NCBI RefSeq assembly: GCF_000961885.1
Contig: NZ_JZKH01000127.1
Location: 1-17,208 of the forward strand
Source of the DNA: Streptomyces rubellomurinus
Lineage (GTDB): Bacteria; Actinomycetota; Actinomycetes; Streptomycetales; Streptomycetaceae
Direction: 5' to 3'
Length of the DNA stretch: 17,208 bases
Of the stretch, positions 6,447-12,646 are shown in pieces. Positions within the stretch are counted from its first letter, which is position 1, and each line of letters opens with the position of its first letter. The notes under the pieces were generated by a model. That model was not told the DNA's origin. It worked only from the letters and a program-made list of their open reading frames with translations, and ran no database searches. Made by a program: the position numbers and the translations under genes.

Positions 6447-7091
6447 AACATGACGGAGACCGCCCCCGACGCCCCTGCCGACACCACCCCCGACACCGCC
6501 TCCGACGCCGAAGACCCCACCGCCGTGCCCCCGGCGCCCGGCGAGGAGCAGCACCCCTGCCTGGCGCTGGCCAACAGCGCGATCGCCCTGCCCGGCGGCC
6601 ACCTCCTCGACGCCCTCGCCACCCCCGCCGGCGCCGACCACTGGCTCCTGGAGAGGGGCCTGACCCCCGGCCCGGCCGGCCTGCAGGAGATGTGCGCCTC
6701 CCAGCTGCGCGCGATGCGCGAGCACGTGCGCTCCCTGCTGGCCGCCCGGGCCGCCGCCCACCCCGCGCGGCCCGCCGCGCTGGCCGCCGTCAACGACGCC
6801 CTCACCCGGGTGCCCACCGCCCAGCTCCTGCAGTGGGACGAATCCGGCCCCTTCCGCGCCGCCCCCCACCCCACCGCCGCGATGCTCGACCACGCGCTGG
6901 CCGCCGTCGCCGCCGACGTCGCCGACCTGCTCACCGGACCCGACGCCGAACGCCTGGCCGCCTGCGGCTCCCCGCCGTGCAACCGGTTCCTGCTGCGCCA
7001 GGGCCGGCGCCAGTGGTGCTCCACCCGCTGCGGCGACCGCGCCCGCGCCGCCCGCGCCTACGCCCGCCGCACCCAACAGCCCACCCCCTGA
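6441..7091 (+). CDS. ABATE/CGNR zinc-finger transcriptional regulator
   Basis: This is a predicted stress-type transcription regulator of the ABATE plus CGNR zinc-finger family (216 aa from ATG 6441; 213 aa from ATG 6450). Numbering from 6450, residues 1-34 are a disordered acidic Pro/Thr/Asp tail that is unusually long. The ABATE-like domain covers about 38-165 (LALANSAIAL, LLDALATPAGADHWL). The zinc finger uses Cys172, Cys177, Cys190 and Cys194 in C-x4-C and C-x3-C pairs, followed by an Arg-rich helix. The signature reads STRCGDRARAARAYARR, so the Asn of CGNR is Asp. Neither start has a clear ribosome binding site, and TACCAT at 6437-6442 could act as a -10 for a leaderless mRNA starting at 6450. 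It is divergent from the MBL gene across duplicated operators. Confidence 0.9.
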   Translation: MRNMTETAPDAPADTTPDTASDAEDPTAVPPAPGEEQHPCLALANSAIALPGGHLLDALATPAGADHWLLERGLTPGPAGLQEMCASQLRAMREHVRSLLAARAAAHPARPAALAAVNDALTRVPTAQLLQWDESGPFRAAPHPTAAMLDHALAAVAADVADLLTGPDAERLAACGSPPCNRFLLRQGRRQWCSTRCGDRARAARAYARRTQQPTP

Positions 7092-7145
7092 ACCCCGTTC
7101 CTCCGACCGCGGGCCGCCGTTTCCCCCACCGCGCCGGAATAAACC

Positions 7146-7174
7146 GTGCAACTGGCCCAAGTCCACGGTTGCAC
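7146..7174. promoter_or_regulatory. StrR-type box upstream of StrR-like gene
   Basis: GTGCAACTG-N11-CGGTTGCAC has the same layout as StrR-family sites (GTTCGACTG-N11-CAGTCGAAC as I recall them): 9-bp half-sites, an 11-bp spacer and the ACTG/GTT core. The outer 8 bp, CGTGCAAC...GTTGCACG (7145-7152 and 7168-7175), are perfectly symmetric. It lies about 100 bp before the start codon of a StrR-like gene, so autoregulation is the natural reading. Confidence 0.65.
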
Positions 7175-7205
7175 GCAACCCGCTGACTGAAGGAAAGTCA
7201 TGGGG

Positions 7206-7239
7206 TTTGGAGCAACTGCAGAGGTTCGTACGCTCGCAC
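7206..7239 (+). promoter_or_regulatory. Possible promoter and degenerate second StrR-like box
   Basis: TTTGGA (7206-7211) and TACGCT (7229-7234) lie 17 bp apart and could form a weak, activator-dependent promoter. The stretch also holds GAGCAACTG (7210-7218) and CGCTCGCAC (7231-7239), which match the two half-sites of the upstream box at 8/9 and 7/9 positions but with a 12-bp spacer. A further 12-bp near-palindrome, GCAAT-CA-ATTGC, sits at 7249-7260. Confidence 0.3.
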
Positions 7240-7276
7240 GGAGCTAAAGCAATCAATTGCAGGGGGAATCGCGAAG

Positions 7277-8341
7277 ATGGTTTTCAGCAACCTGCCCCAA
7301 CAACAGCGGGAGTTGCCCGAGGACGGCACGACCAACCTGTGGGGAGTTTCCAGACTGTCCGAGGTGCACCGGGTCCCGGTCGCCTCACTGCGCCCGGCCG
7401 ACTCCCCCCGGCACCAGTCCGAACAGGCCGAACACACCCACCTCCTGGCCAACAGCGCCCAGGAGTTACCGCCGATCGTCGTGCACCGCCAGTCCATGCA
7501 GGTCGTCGACGGCATGCACCGGGTGCGGGCCGCGGAACTGCGCGGGCAGTCGGAGATCCGCGCCCGCTTCTTCGACGGGGCACCGGAGGACGCCTTCGCC
7601 CTCGCGGTGCGGGCCAACACCAGCCACGGCCTGCCGCTGTCGCTGTCCGAGCGCACCGCGGCGGCGGTGCGCATCCTCACCACCCACCCCCACTGGTCCA
7701 ACCGCGCCATCGCCGCGGTCGCCGGGCTGTCCGCCAAGACGGTGGCCGCCCAGCGCCGCAAGCTCGGCCCGGCCACCCAGACCACCGCCCGCATCGGCCG
7801 CGACGGGCGGGTACGCCCGGCCAACAGCGCCGAGGGACGCCGCCTGGCCGGCCGCCTCATCCTGGAATCGCCAGGCGCCTCGCTGCGGGCCATCGCGCAG
7901 AAGGCCGGCATCTCCCCGGGCACCGTACGCGACGTCAGGGCCCGGCTGCTGCGCGGCGAGGACATCGTGCCGCTGCGGCACCGGTTGGACGAGAACGGCC
8001 GCGGCGGCCTCAACGAGAACCGCCAGAGCGGCGAACGCCGGCCCCCGGTGGCCCGCCTGGTCGCCGCCCCGCCCCCCGCCCCCGGCCGCGACGAAGGCGG
8101 CGTCAGCGGCATCTTCCCCAGCCTGTGCCGCGACCCCTCGCTGCGGCTGACCGAGAACGGCCGCCGGCTGCTGCGCATGCTGGAACTGCACACGCTGGAC
8201 GGGCAGGGCTGGCAGAGCGTCGCGCAGTCGGTGCCCGCCCACCGCGCGCAGATCGTCTCCGAGCTGGCCCTGGAATGCGCCCGGCAGTGGCAGCGCTTCG
8301 CCTCCCAGGTACGCGAGCGGGCCGTGGCCCCGGTCGCGTGA
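7277..8341 (+). CDS. StrR-family pathway-type regulator (ParB-like fold)
   Basis: This is a predicted DNA-binding activator of 354 aa, close to StrR length (about 350). A ParB/Spo0J-like N-terminal domain spans about residues 30-120, with the diagnostic PPIVVHRQSMQVVDGMHRVR (65-84) and AAELRGQSEIRARFFDG. Helix-turn-helix regions follow at about 124-165 (SNRAIAAVAGLSAKTVAAQRR) and 187-228 (SLRAIAQKAGISPGTVRDVR). Family members such as StrR, NovG and the glycopeptide regulators activate secondary-metabolite genes, and this one may control the adjacent P450. ATG 7277 has AGGGGGA 9 nt upstream. Codon 64 is TTA, the rare leucine codon read by the bldA tRNA, so translation is probably tied to development. 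A plasmid or chromosome partitioning ParB is unlikely: there is no parA and the C-terminus differs. Confidence 0.92.
   Translation: MVFSNLPQQQRELPEDGTTNLWGVSRLSEVHRVPVASLRPADSPRHQSEQAEHTHLLANSAQELPPIVVHRQSMQVVDGMHRVRAAELRGQSEIRARFFDGAPEDAFALAVRANTSHGLPLSLSERTAAAVRILTTHPHWSNRAIAAVAGLSAKTVAAQRRKLGPATQTTARIGRDGRVRPANSAEGRRLAGRLILESPGASLRAIAQKAGISPGTVRDVRARLLRGEDIVPLRHRLDENGRGGLNENRQSGERRPPVARLVAAPPPAPGRDEGGVSGIFPSLCRDPSLRLTENGRRLLRMLELHTLDGQGWQSVAQSVPAHRAQIVSELALECARQWQRFASQVRERAVAPVA
7466..7468 (+). promoter_or_regulatory. TTA codon (bldA-dependent translation)
   Basis: This is an in-frame TTA at codon 64 of the StrR-like gene (7466 minus 7277 is 189, a multiple of 3). Scanning the other coding regions by eye I found no other in-frame TTA in the window. 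In Streptomyces, TTA codons are concentrated in regulators of development and secondary metabolism. Confidence 0.9.
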
Positions 8342-8354
8342 GCGAGCGCCGCAC

Positions 8355-8496
8355 CCCCGGGCAACCGCCGCCGCCCGAACAACCGCCGCCCGCCCGGGCA
8401 ACTGCCGCCACGCGCCCGGGCAATCGCCGCATCGTCTGAACAACTGCCGCCACCCGCCCGAACAACTGCCGCCGCGCCGCGTGAGCAACTGCCGCC
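8355..8496. repeat. Iteron-like array of CAACTGCCGCC repeats
   Basis: Seven copies of CAACYGCCGCC start at 8362, 8380, 8399, 8421, 8441, 8463 and 8486; copy 4 is CAATCGCCGCA. Each is preceded by a loosely conserved CCCGRR. Start-to-start spacing is 18, 19, 22, 20, 22 and 23 bp, near two helical turns. The array lies between the StrR-like gene and the P450, and its CAACTG core equals the inner half-site of the StrR-type box at 7146-7154. Function unknown: tandem operator or degenerate slipped repeat. Confidence 0.8.
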
Positions 8497-8538
8497 CCCC
8501 GCCTGCCAGTCGCGGCGGATTTCCCCACTTGCCCATCC

Positions 8539-8568
8539 TTGACTCCGAGTTCGCGCCACTGCTTACCT
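8539..8568 (+). promoter_or_regulatory. Possible promoter of P450 gene
   Basis: TTGACT (8539-8544) is a strong -35. A weak -10, TTACCT, follows 18 bp later (8563-8568). It is placed 43 bp after the last iteron-like repeat, which would suit activation from the array. An alternative -10-like TATACC is at 8615-8620. The remainder of the gap (8497-8643) shows nothing else clear. Confidence 0.3.
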
Positions 8569-8643
8569 GACGCACCGCAACCGGATGTGTTCGTCCACCG
8601 ACCTGTCCCGCTGGTATACCGCCGCAGAAAGGCCGTATCGACA

Positions 8644-9915
8644 ATGAGCGAGCCCAGGAATGCACCCGCAGCCGAGCAGCCGGCCGGCGCCGGGGAACTC
8701 CCGTTCAATCCGGCCGACCCGGCACTCCAGGCCAATCCGTACCCCGCCTACCGCCTGCTGCGCGACGCGTTCCCGGCCCTGCAGGGGCCGCACAACGTCT
8801 GGCTGATCAGCCGCTACGAGGACGTCGAGGCACTGCTGCGGGACCGCCGCCTGGGCAAGGACTTCAGCAACTCGACGTTCTTCGAGCAGATCACCGGTGC
8901 CGAGGGCGACGACCCGCTGCCGTTCCTGGGCGTGGACGACCTGGACGCCAAGCTGTTCATGCTGACCGACCCGCCGGAGCACACCCGGCTGCGCGGCCTG
9001 GTCGCGCAGGCCTTCACCCCCGCCACGATCACCGCGCTGCGCGAGTCGGTCGCCGAGATCGTCGACGAGCTGCTGGGCGAGCTGCCCGAGCGCTTCGACA
9101 TCATGGACCGCCTCGCCACCCCGCTGCCGATCCGGGTCCTGGGCACCATGCTCGGCATCCCCGAGGAGGACCGCGAGCGCTTCACCCTGTGGACCCGCGA
9201 GATCGCCGCGCTGCTGGACTTCGACACCGTGCTGACGCCCGAGCAGTCCAAGGCCCGCCGGGTCGCGGTCGCCGAGTGCACCGGCTACTTCGTCGAGCTG
9301 GCCACCCGCCGCGACGGCACCGAGGGCGACGACATCGTCTCCCAGCTGGTGCGCGCCCGCGACGAGGGCAGCGCCCTGACCACCCACGAGATCGCGGCCT
9401 CCTGCCTGCTGATCGTCGTGGCCGCCCAGGAGACCTTCTCCAACCTGATCGGCAACGCCGCCCTGGTCTTCGCCCGCCACCCCGAGGCCCTCGCCCACCT
9501 GGCCGACGACCCGAAGACCACCGACGCCACGATCAACGAGATCCTGCGCCTGGAGCCCCCGGCCCACCAGGTCGGCCGGATCGCACTGGAGGAGGTCGAA
9601 CTGCACGGGAAGACCATCAAGCCCGGCGAGGCCGTCATCCTGATGGTCGGCTCGGCCAACCGCGACGAGCGGGTCTTCACCGACCCCGACACCTTCCTCC
9701 TCGACCGCGAGGGCCCCGGCCACCTCAGCTACAGCCGCGGCATCCACTACTGCCTGGGCGGCCCGCTGGCCACCATGATGGCCCGCGAGGCCCTGCTGGG
9801 GCTGGCCACCCGGATCACCTCCCTGGAACTGGCCGACAAGGACGTCACCTTCAAGCCCGGCTCCACCGGCCTGCGCGGCCCCGCCCAGCTGCCGCTGGTG
9901 GTCACCAAGCGCTGA
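8644..9915 (+). CDS. Cytochrome P450
   Basis: This is a soluble bacterial class I cytochrome P450 monooxygenase of 423 aa, which would need a ferredoxin and reductase encoded elsewhere. The C-helix motif PPEHTRLRGLVAQAFTP is intact, the K-helix ExxR is Glu299-Ile-Leu-Arg302, and the haem-ligand Cys370 lies in YSRGIHYCLGGPLA. Two signatures deviate. The I-helix AGx(D/E)TT is AAQETF (260-265), lacking the second Thr and the Gly. The FxxGxxxC haem motif has Tyr for Phe. ATG 8644 is preceded by GAAAGG at 11 nt. It stands alone between the StrR-like regulator with its repeat array and a terminator hairpin. The substrate cannot be told; the regulator context suggests a tailoring step in secondary metabolism, which is inference. 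Confidence 0.95.
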   Translation: MSEPRNAPAAEQPAGAGELPFNPADPALQANPYPAYRLLRDAFPALQGPHNVWLISRYEDVEALLRDRRLGKDFSNSTFFEQITGAEGDDPLPFLGVDDLDAKLFMLTDPPEHTRLRGLVAQAFTPATITALRESVAEIVDELLGELPERFDIMDRLATPLPIRVLGTMLGIPEEDRERFTLWTREIAALLDFDTVLTPEQSKARRVAVAECTGYFVELATRRDGTEGDDIVSQLVRARDEGSALTTHEIAASCLLIVVAAQETFSNLIGNAALVFARHPEALAHLADDPKTTDATINEILRLEPPAHQVGRIALEEVELHGKTIKPGEAVILMVGSANRDERVFTDPDTFLLDREGPGHLSYSRGIHYCLGGPLATMMAREALLGLATRITSLELADKDVTFKPGSTGLRGPAQLPLVVTKR

Positions 9916-9941
9916 GGCCTGCCCTGAGGCCCCCACGGACC

Positions 9942-9973
9942 GTGCCCTGCCCCTTCCCCCGGGGGCAGGGCAC
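9942..9973. terminator. Hairpin terminator between P450 and tyrosinase
   Basis: A perfect 12-bp stem (arms 9942-9953 and 9962-9973) has an 8-nt loop. It lies 26 bp after the P450 stop and 33 bp after the tyrosinase stop on the other strand, between convergent genes. Confidence 0.88.
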
Positions 9974-10006
9974 TTCGCGTACGCGGGCAAGCGCCCCGCG
10001 GCCCGC

Positions 10007-11011
10007 TCACGGCAGCACGTCGTAGGTGTAGAGCGCGGAGGCGTCGAGCACGGAGGCGGGCGTGGCGCCGGGCCCGAGCGGGGAGACGATCGGATCCCCG
10101 CTCCGCTCGCCCCGGAAGGTGGCCGCCGGGAAGCTCATGTCCGGGGCGTACAGGCGCCCGAAGCGGTTCATCCAGCCCTCCCAGATCCGGTCGACGTTGC
10201 AGTGGTGGAGGAAGAACACCGGGTCGTTGGGGGAGGTGCCCGGCGACATGTCGCCGCCGATCCACACGTGGACCTGGTTGTGCAGGTGCACCGGGCGGGC
10301 CGGCTCGCGCGGCAGCCAGCCCTCCAGCAGGTTGCGAAAGCCCTTCGAGGAACTGTCGAAGGCGGGCGTGTCGTAGCGGTCGGCGGCCTTCGTACTGCTG
10401 GCCGGCGGCTGGTAGGCGAGCGCGCTCTTGACGTCGGCGCCGGTGGGCAGGGTCGGCCAGTCGACGGCGAAGGAACGGCGCAGGCCCCGCGGCCGGGGCG
10501 TCTGGACGGGCATGCCGCTCAGATCGCTCTCGATGCGCACCGCGAACGAGGCCGCATCGGCCGCGTCGAAGGCGAACCTGCCCGTGCTCACCGGGTCGCC
10601 GTCGCCACCGAGGTAGTCGGGGCCGAAGACCGCGGCGTCGGTGGGGGAGCCGAGGTCACCGTCGGCGGACCAGTCCCAGTAGGGCAGGGCGAAGCCCGGC
10701 TTGCCCAGGACCTGCTGGATCCGCGCCTCCAGCAGGCCCAGCATGACCCGGTGCCAGGGCAGGAAGATCGGCCCGCGGTGGGCGGCGTTGCGCCGCGTGG
10801 GGTCACCGCCCGGCGGAACGGGCGTCATCATCGTCCAGCAGTGCCAGATCACGAACTGGTCGTACGTCGACACCGGGACGCTCGGCCCGGGCACGCCCAG
10901 CCGGTCGGTGGTCACACCGGCGCTGTGGTCCTGCTTGAGCGCCAGCACACCGGCGACGTAGTCCTCACGCGCGCCCGCGTCGGTCAGGATGTTCCTGCGC
11001 ACCAGAGCCAT
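10007..11011 (-). CDS. Tyrosinase (MelC2/MelD2-like)
   Basis: This is a type-3 dicopper monophenol oxidase of 334 aa that oxidises phenols such as tyrosine to o-quinones. CuA ligands are expected at His57 (IWHCW), His78 (AAHRGPIFLPW) and His87 (PWHRVM). CuB ligands are expected at His244 (HLHNQ), His248 (VHVWIGG) and His270 (FFLHHCNVD). LPYWDWSADGD (109-119) and GFRNLLEGW are further family motifs. It is longer than classical MelC2 (about 273 aa), with extra sequence around residues 30-56 and in the middle. There is no signal peptide. ATG 11011 follows the TGA of the helper gene after one base, so translation is probably coupled. Lack of export signals on both proteins suggests an intracellular enzyme, as reported for MelD-type rather than melanin-secreting MelC systems. 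Confidence 0.92.
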   Translation of the reverse strand: MALVRRNILTDAGAREDYVAGVLALKQDHSAGVTTDRLGVPGPSVPVSTYDQFVIWHCWTMMTPVPPGGDPTRRNAAHRGPIFLPWHRVMLGLLEARIQQVLGKPGFALPYWDWSADGDLGSPTDAAVFGPDYLGGDGDPVSTGRFAFDAADAASFAVRIESDLSGMPVQTPRPRGLRRSFAVDWPTLPTGADVKSALAYQPPASSTKAADRYDTPAFDSSSKGFRNLLEGWLPREPARPVHLHNQVHVWIGGDMSPGTSPNDPVFFLHHCNVDRIWEGWMNRFGRLYAPDMSFPAATFRGERSGDPIVSPLGPGATPASVLDASALYTYDVLP

Positions 11012-11012
11012 C

Positions 11013-11456
11013 TCAGCCACCACCCCCGCCGCCACCGCCCTGGCCGCCACTGCCACCGTCCTGGCCGCCACTGCCCTTGTCACCACCGGCCTGGTCGAAG
11101 GCGCCGGGGAAGTGGCGGATCAGCGCCTCGACGGTGTCCACCGCCGAGTAGAACTGGTAGGCGGGCAGGCCGTGGCAGAACAGCACCCCGTCCCGGTCCA
11201 CGTCCAGGGCCGCCGGCAGCGCACGCCCGTCCACGGTGATGTCGTAGGTGGTGACGATCCTGATCCGGTGGCCCTGGTACTGCGCGGTGCGCACGGAGGA
11301 CGAACGCCCCGCCTGCCCACCCATACCGCCCATGCCGCCCATACCGCCCATGCCGCCCATGTGGCCGGGCGCGGGCCTGATGCCCGCCAGGTAGCGCCCG
11401 AAGGCGTCCGGCTCGGCGGCGGCGGCCAGCTGCGCCGCGGTGAAGGTCGGGTCCAT
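11013..11456 (-). CDS. Tyrosinase cofactor/copper helper (MelC1-like)
   Basis: This is a predicted copper-transfer helper for the adjacent tyrosinase (147 aa). Similarity to MelC1 is seen in QYQGHRIRIVTTYDITVDGRAL (60-80) and in the fold of the following segment VLFCHGLPAYQFYSAVDTVEAL; it is recognisable but divergent. It lacks the Tat signal peptide of classical MelC1. A GHMGGMGGMGGMGGMGG tract (31-47) offers regularly spaced Met, and the C-terminus is a Gly-rich tail (124-147). Both features are unusual for the family. The start is uncertain: ATG 11456 or GTG 11462, neither with a strong ribosome binding site, and the open frame continues to 11615. It is co-transcribed with the tyrosinase, with the stop one base before the tyrosinase ATG. 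Confidence 0.82.
   Translation of the reverse strand: MDPTFTAAQLAAAAEPDAFGRYLAGIRPAPGHMGGMGGMGGMGGMGGQAGRSSSVRTAQYQGHRIRIVTTYDITVDGRALPAALDVDRDGVLFCHGLPAYQFYSAVDTVEALIRHFPGAFDQAGGDKGSGGQDGGSGGQGGGGGGGG
11319..11360 (-). repeat. 9-bp tandem repeat encoding Gly-Gly-Met
   Basis: CAT triplets recur exactly every 9 bp at 11322, 11331, 11340, 11349 and 11358 within cccatRccg units. On the - strand these encode five Met-Gly-Gly units in the MelC1-like protein (Met33, 36, 39, 42 and 45). Alternation of ATACC and ATGCC shows partial divergence. Confidence 0.85.
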
Positions 11457-11756
11457 GTCCACGTCCCGGGAAGTCGCGCCATCGACGCACCGCCGGCCGG
11501 CGGCCGCCGTCCCTCTCCCACCATCGCGCCGCCCCCGCCCCGGCGCAGCTCGGGCAGCGGGCGGCCCCGGCGCGCACCACGCACCGGTTGAAGAGGCAAC
11601 CAGCCCGCGGCGCACCCCGCCACCGAGCGTGACCGGCGAGGGGCCCGCACCGGCGGGCGCGAACCGCGAACGCCGTCCGCGCCCCTGGCGGCCCGTCAGG
11701 TATCGTCACTCGCCACCGAGACGCGACCGCCCGTCCCGGTGAGCCCGGGAGGACCC
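11457..11756. other. Intergenic region, divergent genes
   Basis: These 300 bp separate the tyrosinase helper (-) from the SDR gene (+). I see a GC-only palindrome of 14 bp at 11490-11503, an inverted repeat GGTTG-N6-CAACC at 11586-11601, and a -10-like TATCGT at 11701-11706 without a matching -35. There is no convincing gene. Confidence 0.4.
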
Positions 11757-12569
11757 ATGGAGACCCGACCGACGCCGCAGGAGCCCCGCCCGGTCCTGCT
11801 CACCGGCGCCGCCGGCCGCATCGGCACCAGCCTGCGGGAGCTGCTGCCCGCCTACGGCTACCGGCTGCGCTGCTTCGACCGCCTGCCGGTGCCCGGCGAG
11901 CCCGAGGCGATCACCGCCGAACTGCAGGACGCCAAGGCCCTGGCGGCGGCGGTGCGGGGCGTCGACGCCGTGATCCACCTGGCCGGGCTCGCGGGGGAGG
12001 CGCCGTTCGCCGACATCCTCGCCGCCAACATCGACGGCACCCACCGGCTCTACGACGCCGCCCGCACCGCCGGGGTGCGCCGGATCGTCTACGCCAGCAG
12101 CAACCACGCCACCGGCTTCACCGAACGGCCCGCCGGCGGCGCCGTCGTGCCGGTGGACGCCCCGCCGCGGCCCGACACCTACTACGGGCTCTCCAAGTGC
12201 TTCGGCGAGAACCTCGCCTCCCTGTACGCCGACCGCCACGGCACCCAGACCGTCTCCCTGCGCATCGGCTCCTTCGCCGACCGGCCCCGCACCGTGCGGA
12301 TGCTCTCCACCTGGCTCAGCCCCGGCGACTGCGCCCGCCTCGTCCACGCCGCGCTCACCGCCCCCGTGTCCGGCCACACCGTCGTCTACGGCATCTCCGC
12401 CAACACCCGCGCCTGGTGGGACCTCTCCTCGGCCCGCGCGCTCGGCTACCGGCCCCAGGACGACGCCGAGGCCTACGCCGCCGAACTGACCGCGAGACTG
12501 GGGGAGCTGCCCGCCGACGACCCGGACCACCGCTACCTCGGCGGCCGCTTCACCCAGACCGGACACTAG
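11757..12569 (+). CDS. NAD-dependent uronate dehydrogenase-like SDR
   Basis: This is a 270-aa extended short-chain dehydrogenase/epimerase. It most resembles uronate dehydrogenase (EC 1.1.1.203), which oxidises glucuronate or galacturonate to the aldarolactone with NAD. The Rossmann motif is TGAAGRIG (16-23). Asp41 in RCFDRL fits NAD preference. YASSNHATGF (112-121) and Tyr143-x3-Lys147 in YYGLSKCFGENLA are catalytic or substrate regions. LRIGSF, RMLSTWLSPGD and VVYGISANTRAWWD match the Udh pattern closely. GGAGG lies 4 nt before ATG 11757. It is a single gene, and the only sugar-related neighbour in the window is the alpha-galactosidase about 10 kb away. A broader NAD-dependent epimerase role is the alternative, but the Udh-like C-terminal half makes oxidation of hexuronates the better call. 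Confidence 0.88.
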   Translation: METRPTPQEPRPVLLTGAAGRIGTSLRELLPAYGYRLRCFDRLPVPGEPEAITAELQDAKALAAAVRGVDAVIHLAGLAGEAPFADILAANIDGTHRLYDAARTAGVRRIVYASSNHATGFTERPAGGAVVPVDAPPRPDTYYGLSKCFGENLASLYADRHGTQTVSLRIGSFADRPRTVRMLSTWLSPGDCARLVHAALTAPVSGHTVVYGISANTRAWWDLSSARALGYRPQDDAEAYAAELTARLGELPADDPDHRYLGGRFTQTGH

Positions 12570-12645
12570 GCCCACGCCGCCGAGGCCCACGCCGCCGAGG
12601 CCTGCGCGGGCGAGGCCTGCGCGGGCGAGGCCCCGCGCGGGCGAG
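12570..12645. repeat. 15-bp tandem repeats after SDR gene
   Basis: Five head-to-tail units start directly after the TAG stop: two of GCCCACGCCGCCGAG (12570, 12585), two of GCCTGCGCGGGCGAG (12600, 12615) and one 16-bp variant (12630-12645). They end 1 bp before the stop of the convergent reductase gene, where a terminator would be expected. Arms rich in GCGCGGGC could pair. Confidence 0.85.
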
Positions 12646-12646
12646 G

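Noticed and set aside
7277..8341. ParB chromosome or plasmid partition protein
   Set aside because: No parA partner, no parS-like sites were noticed, and the length, VVDGMHR motif region and downstream P450 fit the StrR group better.
8355..8496. Repeat array considered as a CRISPR
   Set aside because: Units are only 11 bp and spacers 7-12 bp with related sequence, and no cas genes are present. This does not fit a CRISPR array.
8507..8515. CAGTCGCGG as the right half of a StrR box with the last array unit
   Set aside because: The spacing to the GAGCAACTG half-site is 15 bp rather than 11, and only the CAGTCG part fits.
11490..11503. 14-bp GC-only palindrome as an operator
   Set aside because: Palindromes made only of G and C arise often at this GC content, and nothing else marks it as a site.
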